From positions 1 to 64,000 of the forward strand of contig NZ_WYDP01000014.1 of the NCBI RefSeq assembly GCF_009904055.1: a stretch of DNA of 64,000 bases, read 5' to 3'. The position numbers and the translations under genes were made by a program. The stretch's first letter is position 1; the number at the start of each line of letters is the position of its first letter. Origin of the DNA: Rubellimicrobium sp. CFH 75288. GTDB taxonomy: Bacteria > Pseudomonadota > Alphaproteobacteria > Rhodobacterales > Rhodobacteraceae. This document shows positions 43,163-51,478 of this stretch, one piece after another. The notes under the pieces were generated by a model. It did no database searches. It was not told where the DNA came from and saw nothing but the letters and a program-made list of their open reading frames with translations.

Positions 43163-44044
43163 TCAGCGCTCCTCGCCCGGCGCGGCGGCGGCGAGCACCT
43201 CCGCCAGAAGCGGGTTGGGGAAGCGCCGCTCGGCCGTCAGCGCCCAGAATGCCTCCACGAGGCCGGGCAGGGCGCCGTAATCGCGCAGCACCCCGGCATC
43301 GAGCTCGTCGGCCGCCGCGATCGGCGGCAGGGGTGCGAGCCCCGCCCCCTCCCGCGCCAGAAGGCGGATCATCGCCACGTCGTCCACCTCCGCCGCCACG
43401 GCCGGCCGGATGCCCCACCGCGCCAGCAGCGCGTCCAGCCCCTCGCGCAGCGCCGTCTCCGGCGTGGGCAGCACCAGCGGCCCCTCCGCGAGCAGCGCGC
43501 GCAGGTCCCCCGCCCGCCCCGGCCGCCCGACCAGCGCCACGGGCTCCTCGGCGATGCGCCGGCTCAGAAGGGGCAGGGGCCCGTCGCGCGGCGCCGGCCG
43601 GTTGGCCAGCACCACGTCGAGCCCGTGCGCCTCGAGCCCGCGCATGAGCTCCCCCCACCCGCCCGAGCGCAGCACCACCTCCACGTCCGCCCGCCCCAGC
43701 ACGGGCCGCAGGAAGGCCAGAAGGAAGTTGCGCGACAAGGTGGCCAGCGCGCCCACGCGCAGCGCCCGCCGCGCCTGTCCCGTCTGGCGCAGGGTGGCGA
43801 CCAGCTCCTCGCCCGCGGCAAAGATCGCCTCCGCGTGGTCGAGCGCGATCCGCCCCGCCTCCGTCAGACGCAGCCCCCGCCCCACCCGGTCGAACAGCCG
43901 GTGCCCCAGCCGGTCCTCCAGCGCGCGCAGCTGCACCGACAGCGCCGAGGGCGCGAGGTTGAGCCGCCGCGCCGCCCCCGTCAGAGTTCCGTCCCGCGCC
44001 ACGGCCCGGAAATAGCGCAGGTGGTTGTAGTTCAGCTCCGTCAC
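43163..44044 (-). CDS. LysR-family regulator, divergent from dabBA
   Basis: A 293-residue LysR regulator. The helix-turn-helix is LNYNHLRYFRAVARDGTLTGAARRLNLAPSALSVQLRALED, given here as its start LNYNHLRYF and end SALSVQLRALE (residues 3-42). The effector domain of two alpha/beta lobes follows. The opening resembles the NhaR group. The GTG at 44044, with AGGA 6 bases upstream, gives the usual LysR beginning; a TTG at 44074 is less likely. It faces the dabB-dabA genes across 94 bases and is their probable regulator, possibly sensing inorganic-carbon status. Confidence 0.85.
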   Translation of the reverse strand: MTELNYNHLRYFRAVARDGTLTGAARRLNLAPSALSVQLRALEDRLGHRLFDRVGRGLRLTEAGRIALDHAEAIFAAGEELVATLRQTGQARRALRVGALATLSRNFLLAFLRPVLGRADVEVVLRSGGWGELMRGLEAHGLDVVLANRPAPRDGPLPLLSRRIAEEPVALVGRPGRAGDLRALLAEGPLVLPTPETALREGLDALLARWGIRPAVAAEVDDVAMIRLLAREGAGLAPLPPIAAADELDAGVLRDYGALPGLVEAFWALTAERRFPNPLLAEVLAAAAPGEER

Positions 44045-44138
44045 CGTTCGTCCTGTCAGAACGTTTCCTTGCAAACGATGTATTAGTCAGAACACGGCAG
44101 CAATGCTACCTCCCCCGCACCACCAGCCCGGAGGCCCC
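44045..44138. promoter_or_regulatory. lysR / dabB divergent promoter with direct repeats
   Basis: 94 bases, markedly less GC-rich than its surroundings. GTCAGAAC occurs twice, at 44055-44062 and 44086-44093, exactly 31 bp apart (about three helical turns). Between them GTTT-N6-AAAC (44063-44076) forms a short dyad of the kind LysR proteins bind, and TATTAG (44081-44086) could serve as a -10 element. The GGAGG for dabB is at 44130-44134. Confidence 0.5.
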
Positions 44139-45716
44139 ATGTCCCCGCTCCTGCTCCTGCTCGGACCCCTCGCGCTGCTCCTTGCGGCCGGTCTCGCCTT
44201 CGCCGGGCCCGGCCTGCGACCGCGCGGGGCGCTGCGCGCGGCCGAGGGGGCGGCGCTTCTCGCCCTCGCCGGGTCCGGGGCTGCGGCCGTCCTGCTCGCG
44301 CAGGGGGGGGCCGCGACGGCCGCGCTCCTGCCCGGTCTCGCGGCGCGGCTCGACGTGGTCTCGGCCACGATGGCGCTCCTCGTCTCGGGCCTGGGCTGGA
44401 TCGTCCTGCGCTACGCCGCGCGCCTGCTCGACGGCGACGCGCGGCAGGGCACCTTCACGGGCTGGCTCGCCCTCACCCTCGCCGCGGTGCTCCTGATGGT
44501 CTCGGCCGGCCATGTCGCCCTTCTCGCGCTGGGCTGGATCGCCACCGCGGCCGGCCTGCACCGGCTCCTGCTCTTCTACGCCGCGCGCCCCGAGGCGCGC
44601 CGCGCCGCCCGCAAGAAGGCCTTTACCGCGCGCCTGGCCGATCTCGCCCTCGTCGCGGCCGCGGCGCTCCTGTGGTGGGGCGCGGGCACGGGCGACATCG
44701 CCGCCATCAACGCCGCCGCCGCGGCCGGCACGCTGGGCCCCGCCGCCCCCGCCGCGGGCCTGCTCGCGCTCGCCGCGGTCCTCAAGAGCGCGCTCTTTCC
44801 CCTCCACGGCTGGCTTGTCGAGTCGATGGAAACGCCCACCCCCGTCTCCGCGCTCCTCCATGCGGGCATCGTCAATGGCGGGGGTTTCCTGCTGATCCGC
44901 TTCGCCGACGTGCTGCTGGCCTCGCCCGCCGCCATGGCCGCGCTCGCCGCGATCGGGGGCCTCTCGGCGCTCGTGGGCAGCCTCGTGATGCTGACCCAGC
45001 CCGCGGCCAAGACCGCGCTCGCCTGGTCCACCGTGGCGCAGATGGGCTTCATGATCCTGCAATGCGGCTTCGGCCTCTGGGCGCTGGCGCTGCTGCACAT
45101 CGTCGCCCACTCGCTCTACAAGGCCCATGCCTTCCTGTCCGCCGGCACCGCCGTGGCGGCCGTCGAGGCCGCGCGCCGCCCCGGCCCCGTCGCGGTGCCC
45201 TCGGCCGGCGCGGTGGCCCGCGCCTTTGCCCTCGCGCTCGTGATCTACGCCGCCGTGGGCCTGCTCTTCGGCCTGCCCGCCAAGTCGCCCCAGGCCGTCG
45301 CGCTCGGCGCCATCCTCGTGCTCGGCACCGCCTACCTGATCGCCCAGGGGCTTGCCGACGCGGCCCCCCGCGCGCTCGCGCGCCGCACGGCGGTCGCCTC
45401 GGCCGCCACCGCGCTCGCCTATTTCTCCTTCCAGTGGGCGGCCGAGGCCGCCACTGCCGGCACCCTGCCGCTGCCGCCCGCGCCGGGCCCGCTCGAATGG
45501 GCGCTGATCGGCCTTGCGGTCCTGTCCTTCGCCGCCGCCGCCTGGGCCCAGGCCACCTTCCCGCTCTGGGCCGGCCATCCCGCGGCCAGAGGCCTGCGCG
45601 TCCACCTCCAGAACGGGCTCTACGCCAACGCCCTCTTCGACCGGCTCACCCGCGGCTGGGCCGCCCCCGCGGCGCGCCAGCCCGCCGGTTCCCCTCTGCC
45701 TGCGCGCCAGCCCTGA
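44139..45716 (+). CDS. dabB: DabB, proton-translocating subunit of the DAB inorganic-carbon system
   Basis: A 525-residue membrane protein of the NADH-quinone oxidoreductase chain 5/Mrp (proton antiporter) family, with about 13-14 hydrophobic helices. The core block LKSALFPLHGWLVESMETPTPVSALLHAG is recognisable by FPLHGWL and TPTPVSALLHAG, and LLHIVAHSLYKAHAFLSAG holds the conserved His and Lys of the proton channel. Adjacent to a DUF2309 gene rather than to nuo or mrp genes, it is DabB: cation flow through it is thought to drive the DabA carbonic-anhydrase-like reaction. I chose the ATG at 44139 with GGAGG upstream. Confidence 0.9.
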   Translation: MSPLLLLLGPLALLLAAGLAFAGPGLRPRGALRAAEGAALLALAGSGAAAVLLAQGGAATAALLPGLAARLDVVSATMALLVSGLGWIVLRYAARLLDGDARQGTFTGWLALTLAAVLLMVSAGHVALLALGWIATAAGLHRLLLFYAARPEARRAARKKAFTARLADLALVAAAALLWWGAGTGDIAAINAAAAAGTLGPAAPAAGLLALAAVLKSALFPLHGWLVESMETPTPVSALLHAGIVNGGGFLLIRFADVLLASPAAMAALAAIGGLSALVGSLVMLTQPAAKTALAWSTVAQMGFMILQCGFGLWALALLHIVAHSLYKAHAFLSAGTAVAAVEAARRPGPVAVPSAGAVARAFALALVIYAAVGLLFGLPAKSPQAVALGAILVLGTAYLIAQGLADAAPRALARRTAVASAATALAYFSFQWAAEAATAGTLPLPPAPGPLEWALIGLAVLSFAAAAWAQATFPLWAGHPAARGLRVHLQNGLYANALFDRLTRGWAAPAARQPAGSPLPARQP

Positions 45717-45732
45717 CCCCCCCACGCTCCCG

Positions 45733-48120
45733 ATGGACGCCGCCATGCTCATCAAGTCCCGCGACCACTATACCGGCCCCTTTCTTGAGATCGTGGCCGC
45801 CGCGCGCGCCGCGGCCGAGGCGGTCCCCCCCGCCTTCCCCCTCCACGCCACCGTCGCCGTGAACCCTTATCTCGGTCAGGCCGACCGCCCCTTCGCCGAG
45901 ACGGTCGCGCGCCTCTCCGCGCTCGCGGGCGTCCGCCCCGTCCCCCCGCGCGCGCACCTTCTCGCCGAATGGGAGGCAGGCCGCCTCGCCGCCCCCGACC
46001 TCGAGGAGGCGCTGGCGCGCGAAGGCCTTGCCCTCCCGCTCGCCGACGCGCTCGCGGCCCTCGCCCGGCCCACCCCCGCGCCCGCGCCGATCCCGCTCGT
46101 GGCCGACCTCGCGGCCCGGGCCACGGGCACGGACTGGCCCGCGATCGTCCTCGACCGCATCGGCGCCTGCCTCGCCGCCCGGCTCGACCGCGGCCAGGCC
46201 GCCTGGCCCCCTCTGCCCGGCCGCACCCTGTGGGAGGCGTGGCGCAACTGGGCCTCGCAGGACCTGACCCCCGAGATCCTCGGGCTCCGGGGCTTCGCCG
46301 CCCGCGCCGCCGCCCTCCCGGACGAGCCCTGGGCCGCTCTCGCCCTCTCGCTCGAAAGCCTCGGCATCGGCCACGACGCGGCCGGCCCCTGTTTCGAGGC
46401 GCTGCTGCTGCGCCTCGGCGGCTGGTCCCAGACCCTGCGCGGGCTCGCCTGGGACGCCGAGCGCGAGGGGACCCGCGCCGATTCCCTCACCGACCTTCTC
46501 GCCATCCGCCTCGCCTGGGAGGAGGCGCTCGTGGACCTCGCCCCGCCCGACGCCTGGGCCGCCTCGCGCGCCGCGCTCGCCCGCCCCCTCGTCCCCTCGG
46601 CCGAGGACCGGCTCGACGCGGCCTTCCAGCTCGCCGCCGACCTCGCCCAGGCGCGGCGGCTGGCCGCGACGCTCGCCGCCCCCGCCCCCCCCGCCCCCCC
46701 CGCCCCCGAGCGGCCCGTCCTCCAGGCCGCCTTCTGCATCGACGTGCGCTCCGAGCCCTTCCGCCGCCATCTCGAATCGCTCGACCCCGGAATCGAGACG
46801 CTGGGCTTTGCGGGCTTCTTCGGCCTGCCGCTCGCGCACCGCACCTTCGGCGGGGACGAGGTGGCCCCCCATCTGCCCGTGCTCCTGAACCCCGCGCTGC
46901 GCTCGGCCCCCGACATCGCCCCCGAGGCCGAGGGCGCCGCCCGCATCCGGGCCCGCGCCGCGCGCGCCTGGAAGCGCTTCGCGCGCGCCGCCGTCTCCTC
47001 CTTCGCCTATGTCGAGGCCGCGGGCCCGCTCCATCTCTGGCCGCTCCTGCGCGACAGCCTCCGCCTCGGGGCCCCCGCCGCTCCGGCCGGGCCGCCGCCG
47101 CGCATCGAGGGGCTCGACCCCGAGGCCGGCGCGGCCACCGCCCAGGCCGTGCTCGCCGCGATGGGTCTCCGGCGCTTCGCCCCCGTCGTGCTGCTCGCCG
47201 GCCACGGCGCCGCCGTGACCGCCAACCCGCAGGAAAGCGCGCTCCATTGCGGCGCCTGCGGCGGCCGCACGGGCGAGACCTCGGCCCGCGCGCTCGCGCG
47301 CCTGCTCAACGACCCGGCCGTGCGCGCGGCCCTCTCCGCCCGGGGCGTCGCGATCCCCGAGGACACGGTCTTTGTCGCCGCCCTACACGAGACGACGACC
47401 GACGCGGTCCACCTGCTCGACGCGCCGCCTCCGGGCGACCCGCGCCTGCGGCCCGTCCGCGCCTGGCTCGAGGCGGCCTCGCGCCTCGCCCGCGCCGCCC
47501 GCGCGCCCACTCTGCCCGGCGCGGGGGACGCCCGCGCGCTCCTCGCCCGCGCCCGGGACTGGGCCGAGACGCGGCCCGAATGGGGCCTCGCGGGCTGCGC
47601 GGCCTTTGTCGCCGCCCCCCGCGCGCGCACCCGCGGCCGCGACCTCGAAGGCCGGGCCTTCCTGCATTCCTACGACTGGCGATCCGACGCCGACTTCGCC
47701 ACGCTCGAGCTGATCCTGACCGCGCCGGTCGTGGTCGCCTCCTGGATCGCGCTCCAGTATCACGGCTCGGTCACCGCGCCCGCCCTCTTCGGCGCGGGCG
47801 ACAAGGCGCTCCACAACGTCGTCGGCGGCTTCGGCGTCCACGAGGGCAATGGCGGCCCCCCCCGTACGGGCCTCGCCTGGCAATCCGTCCACGACGGCGA
47901 GCGGCTGCGCCACGACCCCCTGCGCCTGACCGTCCTCGTCGAGGCGCCCGAGGCCGCCATCACCGCCATCCTGTCGCGCCACGCCTCGGTGCGCGCGCTC
48001 TTCGACGCGGGCTGGCTGCACCTCCTGCGCCTGGACGAGGCGGGCCGCGTCGCCTCCCGCTATGCGGGCGGCCTCGCCTGGCAGCCCTGGGAGGGCGCCG
48101 CCCCGGCCGCCGCCGCCTGA
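45733..48120 (+). CDS. dabA: DabA (DUF2309/UPF0753), carbonic-anhydrase-like inorganic-carbon subunit
   Basis: A 795-residue DabA protein. Zinc-site residues can be matched to the Halothiobacillus protein: Cys335 and Asp337 in FCIDVRSE, His491 in LLAGHGAAV and Cys506 in ALHCGACGG, with the same 15-residue spacing between the last two. AVNPYLG near residue 41 and FLHSYDWRSD, with VVGGFGVHEGN, are family blocks. Together with DabB it forms a membrane complex thought to make and trap bicarbonate vectorially. The ATG at 45733 is used; an in-frame ATG 12 bases later is possible. A hairpin follows the stop. Confidence 0.93.
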   Translation: MDAAMLIKSRDHYTGPFLEIVAAARAAAEAVPPAFPLHATVAVNPYLGQADRPFAETVARLSALAGVRPVPPRAHLLAEWEAGRLAAPDLEEALAREGLALPLADALAALARPTPAPAPIPLVADLAARATGTDWPAIVLDRIGACLAARLDRGQAAWPPLPGRTLWEAWRNWASQDLTPEILGLRGFAARAAALPDEPWAALALSLESLGIGHDAAGPCFEALLLRLGGWSQTLRGLAWDAEREGTRADSLTDLLAIRLAWEEALVDLAPPDAWAASRAALARPLVPSAEDRLDAAFQLAADLAQARRLAATLAAPAPPAPPAPERPVLQAAFCIDVRSEPFRRHLESLDPGIETLGFAGFFGLPLAHRTFGGDEVAPHLPVLLNPALRSAPDIAPEAEGAARIRARAARAWKRFARAAVSSFAYVEAAGPLHLWPLLRDSLRLGAPAAPAGPPPRIEGLDPEAGAATAQAVLAAMGLRRFAPVVLLAGHGAAVTANPQESALHCGACGGRTGETSARALARLLNDPAVRAALSARGVAIPEDTVFVAALHETTTDAVHLLDAPPPGDPRLRPVRAWLEAASRLARAARAPTLPGAGDARALLARARDWAETRPEWGLAGCAAFVAAPRARTRGRDLEGRAFLHSYDWRSDADFATLELILTAPVVVASWIALQYHGSVTAPALFGAGDKALHNVVGGFGVHEGNGGPPRTGLAWQSVHDGERLRHDPLRLTVLVEAPEAAITAILSRHASVRALFDAGWLHLLRLDEAGRVASRYAGGLAWQPWEGAAPAAAA

Positions 48121-48126
48121 CCCCCC

Positions 48127-48155
48127 TCCGCCCGGCGCCCCCACGGCCGGGCGGA
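48127..48155 (+). terminator. GC hairpin after dabA
   Basis: Perfect 10-bp stem TCCGCCCGGC / GCCGGGCGGA with a 9-base loop, 6 bases after the dabA stop. There is no U-tract. It separates dabBA from pheT, which begins 115 bases later. Confidence 0.55.
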
Positions 48156-48270
48156 CCGCGCCGCCGGCCCGCACTCCCTCGCGGGGAACCGGCGGCGCAC
48201 CCCGCCAACTGGACATCGCCCCGCGCCCCGGATTAGGGATCGCCGTCCCTTTCCCCAGACGGCGCGCCTG

Positions 48271-50667
48271 ATGAAGTTCACCCTCTCTTGGCTCCGCGAC
48301 CACCTCGAGACCGCGGCCACGCCGGCCGAGATCGCCGACGCGCTCACCGATCTCGGGCTCGAGGTCGAATCCGTCGCCGACCCCGCTGCCGCGCTCGCTC
48401 CCTTCGAGGTCGTCCGCATCCGCGAGGCCGCCCCCCACCCGGACGCCGACCGCCTCCGCGTCGCCCGGGTCGAGACCGCCACCGGAGAGGTCCAGGTCGT
48501 CTGCGGCGCGCCCAACGCCCGCGCGGGCCTCATCGGCGTCCTCGCCCGCCCCGGCGCGCGCATCCCGGCCACCGGCGCCACCCTGTCCGTGGGCCGCATC
48601 CGCGGTGTCGAGAGCCACGGCATGCTCCTGTCCGAGCGCGAGGCGGGCCTCTCGGACGAGCACGAGGGGATCATCGAACTGCCCGAGGGCGAGGTGGGCG
48701 AGAGCTTCGCCCGCTGGCTCGCCCGCCACCGCCCCGAGGCCGTGGACCCCGTCATCGCCATCAAGATCACCCCCAACCGCCCCGACGCGCTGGGCGTGCG
48801 CGGCATCGCCCGCGACCTCGCCGCGCGCGGACTCGGCCGGCTGCGCCCGCTGCCGCCCGTCGCCGTCCGGGGGGGCTTCCCCCAGCCCGTCCCCGTCGCG
48901 ATCGACCCCGCGCTCGGGGAGGGCTGCCCCCTCTTCGCCGCCCGCCTCGTGCGCGGGGTGCGCAACGGCCCCTCGCCCGCCTGGCTCCAGGCGCGGCTGC
49001 GCGCGATCGGCCTGCGCCCCATCTCGCTCCTCGTGGACGTCACCAACCTCCTCGCCTTCGACCTCGCCCGCCCGCTCCACGTCTTCGACGCCGCCCGCCT
49101 GCGCGGCGGCCTCGTCGTCCGCCCCGCGCGCGAGGGCGAGACGCTCGCCGCCCTCGACGGCAGGACCCACGCGCTCGGCCCCGCCCACATGGTCATCGCC
49201 GACGAATCGGGCCCCGTCAGCCTCGCGGGCCTCGTCGGCGGCGAGGCGACGGGCGTGACCGAGTCCACCACCGACGTGCTGGTGGAATCCGCCCTCTGGG
49301 ACCCGTTGCGCATCGCCGCCTCGGGCCGCGCGCTGCGCATCCAGTCCGATGCCCGCTACCGCTTCGAGCGCGGCGTGGACCCCCTCATGGCGCTCGAGGG
49401 GCTCGACCGCGCCGTGGCCCTCATCCTCGAGCATGCGGGCGGCGAGGCCTCGGACCTCTCGCTCGCCGGCGCCGTCCCCGACCCCGCCCGCACCGCCCGC
49501 TTCGATCCCGGCCGCCTGCGCGCCCTCGTCGGTCTCGACCTGCCCGAGGCCGAGCAGCGCCGCATCCTCGAGGATCTGGGCTTCCGGCTCGAGGGCGAGA
49601 CCGCCCGCATCCCCTCCTGGCGGCCCGACATCGACGGCACCGCCGACCTCGTGGAGGAGATCGCGCGCGTGGCCTCGCTCTCGCGGCTCCCGGTCGCACC
49701 GCTGCCGTGTCGCGGTCCGGCCGTGCCCCGCCCCGTCCTCACGCCCGCCCAGACGCGGCTCTCCCGCGCGCGCCGCACCCTCGCCGCGCTCGGCTACAAC
49801 GAATGCGTCACCTACGCCTTCATCGACCGGGAAGCCGCCGCCCTCTTCGGCGGCGGGGACGAGGCGACGCGCATCGACAACCCCATCGCCGCGGACCTGT
49901 CGCACCTGCGCCCCTCTCTCCTGCCGGGCCTCCTGCGCGCCGCCGCCCGCAACGCGGCCCGCGGCCTCTCCGACCTCGCCCTGTTCGAGGCCTCCGAGGT
50001 CTTCACCGGCGGAGAGCCGGGCGAGCAGCGCGCCGAGGTGGCGGCCCTTCTCGTGGGCCGCGCCGTCCCCCGCGGCGTCCACGGCCCCGCCCGCCCCGCC
50101 GATCCCTTCGACGCCAAGGCCGATCTCGAGGCGCTGCTCGCAGCCCTCGGTGCGCCCGCCCGCCTCGCCCTGAACCGCGAGACACCGCCCTGGTGGCATC
50201 CCGGCCGCTCGGGCCTGCTGACCCTCGGGCCCAAGACACAGGTCGCCGCCTTCGGCGAGATCCACCCCCGCGTGCTCGCGGCGATGGACGTGCGCGGCCC
50301 CGCCGTGGCGCTGGTGCTCTGGCCCGACGCGCTGCCGCTTCCGCGCACGGCCTCCCGCGCGCGCCCGCGCCTCGGACTCTCCGACCTCCAGGCCGTCGAG
50401 CGCGACTTCGCCTTCGTGGTCGATGCCCGCACCGAGGCATCGGCGCTCGTCCAGGCCGCCCAGGCCGCCGACAAGTCCCTGATCGAGGAGGTGCGGGTCT
50501 TCGACGCCTTCGAGGGGGGCACGCTGCCCCCGGGCCGCAAGAGCGTCGCCCTCACGGTCCGCCTCCAGCCGCGCGAGGCCACCCTGACCGAGGCCGAGAT
50601 CGCCCGCGTCTCGCAGGCCGTGGTCGATCGCGTCGCCCGCGCCACGGGGGCCGTCCTGCGCGGCTGA
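48271..50667 (+). CDS. pheT: Phenylalanine-tRNA ligase subunit beta
   Basis: 798 residues, the bacterial length. It forms the alpha2-beta2 enzyme charging tRNA-Phe. MKFTLSWLRDHLET starts the protein; the EMAP/OB tRNA-binding domain is at about 40-150 (PHPDADRLRV, VVCGAPNARAG), the B3/B4 editing region at 205-375, B5 at about 400-475, and the C-terminal ferredoxin-fold anticodon-binding domain at 700-798 (ERDFAFVV, RLQPREATLTEAEI). The alpha-subunit gene pheS is not next to it. A strong hairpin follows the stop. Confidence 0.97.
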   Translation: MKFTLSWLRDHLETAATPAEIADALTDLGLEVESVADPAAALAPFEVVRIREAAPHPDADRLRVARVETATGEVQVVCGAPNARAGLIGVLARPGARIPATGATLSVGRIRGVESHGMLLSEREAGLSDEHEGIIELPEGEVGESFARWLARHRPEAVDPVIAIKITPNRPDALGVRGIARDLAARGLGRLRPLPPVAVRGGFPQPVPVAIDPALGEGCPLFAARLVRGVRNGPSPAWLQARLRAIGLRPISLLVDVTNLLAFDLARPLHVFDAARLRGGLVVRPAREGETLAALDGRTHALGPAHMVIADESGPVSLAGLVGGEATGVTESTTDVLVESALWDPLRIAASGRALRIQSDARYRFERGVDPLMALEGLDRAVALILEHAGGEASDLSLAGAVPDPARTARFDPGRLRALVGLDLPEAEQRRILEDLGFRLEGETARIPSWRPDIDGTADLVEEIARVASLSRLPVAPLPCRGPAVPRPVLTPAQTRLSRARRTLAALGYNECVTYAFIDREAAALFGGGDEATRIDNPIAADLSHLRPSLLPGLLRAAARNAARGLSDLALFEASEVFTGGEPGEQRAEVAALLVGRAVPRGVHGPARPADPFDAKADLEALLAALGAPARLALNRETPPWWHPGRSGLLTLGPKTQVAAFGEIHPRVLAAMDVRGPAVALVLWPDALPLPRTASRARPRLGLSDLQAVERDFAFVVDARTEASALVQAAQAADKSLIEEVRVFDAFEGGTLPPGRKSVALTVRLQPREATLTEAEIARVSQAVVDRVARATGAVLRG

Positions 50668-50677
50668 CCGCCGGAAC

Positions 50678-50706
50678 CGCAAGGGGGCCGCCGGGGCCCC
50701 CTTGCG
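50678..50706. terminator. Bidirectional hairpin between pheT and the PepSY gene
   Basis: Perfect 12-bp stem CGCAAGGGGGCC / GGCCCCCTTGCG with a 5-base loop between two convergent genes, 10 bases from either stop. It can end transcripts from both sides, though U-tracts are lacking. Confidence 0.65.
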
Positions 50707-50715
50707 CCTGTCCGC

Positions 50716-50973
50716 TCAGTCGGGACGGACGCTGATGATGACAAAGTTGGTGTCGAGGCGCAGGTCGTAGCGCGCGCCGTCGGCGCCCACCGCGTCGTCC
50801 ACCTCCCACACGCCGTCGTCGAACTCGATCTCTTCCCACGACGTGTAGCCCTCGGCCTGCAGCACGGATTCGATCTGCGCGCGCTCCTCGTCGGTCGGCG
50901 GGCGGTCGTCGGCCCAGGCGGCCGGAGCGGCGAGCAGGGCCAGCACGGCCAGGGTCGGCAGCGAACGGGTCAT
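50716..50973 (-). CDS. Small exported PepSY-domain protein
   Basis: 85 residues. A signal peptide (MTRSLPTLAVLALLAAPAAWA) precedes a single PepSY-like unit: a helix EERAQIESVLQAEGY, then strands WEEIEFDDGVWEVDD and ARYDLRLDTNFVII. Such proteins are periplasmic and thought to act as inhibitors or ligand binders. ATG 50973 is used; another at 50985 would lengthen the signal peptide by four residues. Confidence 0.78.
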   Translation of the reverse strand: MTRSLPTLAVLALLAAPAAWADDRPPTDEERAQIESVLQAEGYTSWEEIEFDDGVWEVDDAVGADGARYDLRLDTNFVIISVRPD

Positions 50974-51478
50974 GGTCGTCTCCATGGTTGTTGCAGCAGA
51001 CGGCGCCGGGCGCCGCTGACCCGACAAGGCCGAACCTTGGCCGGAGGTTTCCCCGCTCCGGCCCGGCGCCTGCGCTGGGCGCGGTCTTGCCGATCGGGGC
51101 GGAGCGGTTCGGAACAAGTCCGCCGCCCCCCTCGCCGCAGCGCGGCGCAACACCACCGCGCGGTGGTGTAACGCTTCGTTAACCTCTCCGTGGCAGGGTG
51201 CCCCCACGCGCCCGATCCTTCCGTCCCGGCGGACCGGAGGGGCGGCGCGGACGACCGGGGCGGGACCTGCAACGATCAGGCGGCCGCCCGTGCTCTTTGC
51301 AGGGGTGGGGCGCCACGGACGCGCCCGAGGTTCCGCCGCATCCCACCGGGCCGCTTGGCTGCGCAGGTGCTCGTCCACGGCGCGGAGGCGGAGAACCCCG
51401 GCCGCCGCGCGTCGCAACGCGCCCGCCCCCACGGGGGTGGCACCCTCGGGCCCCTCAGGGGGAGGACGGACCGCGCGC
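50974..51478. other. 505-base non-coding stretch with several inverted repeats
   Basis: The longest gap in the window; I see no credible gene in it. It holds the promoter of the leftward PepSY gene and the 3' side of the leftward aldehyde dehydrogenase gene. Structured parts: an 18-bp perfect palindrome CACCACCGCGCGGTGGTG at 51151-51168, directly followed by TAACG-CTT-CGTTA at 51169-51181, and CCTGCAA (51266-51272) paired with TTGCAGG (51297-51303) around an inner GGCGGCCGCC. A small RNA or attenuator is possible but unproven. No tRNA-like or known riboswitch pattern was recognised. Confidence 0.4.

Noticed and set aside
44139-45716. DabB as a NuoL or Mrp antiporter subunit
   Set aside because: No nuo or mrp genes adjoin it and the next gene is DUF2309/DabA.
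47383-50682. A very long minus-strand open frame (about 1100 codons) opposite dabA and pheT
   Set aside because: It is the antisense shadow of two well-identified genes; its translation is Gly/Ala/Glu-rich low complexity with no domain, as expected in very GC-rich DNA.
51151-51181. The palindrome next to TAACG-CTT-CGTTA as a replication or partition site
   Set aside because: It is a single copy, with no DnaA boxes, parS-like sequence or replication gene nearby.
50716-51432. A longer minus-strand version of the PepSY gene starting near 51432
   Set aside because: The added 150 residues are Arg/Ala/Pro-rich and put the signal peptide in the middle of the protein; the short form is the real gene.
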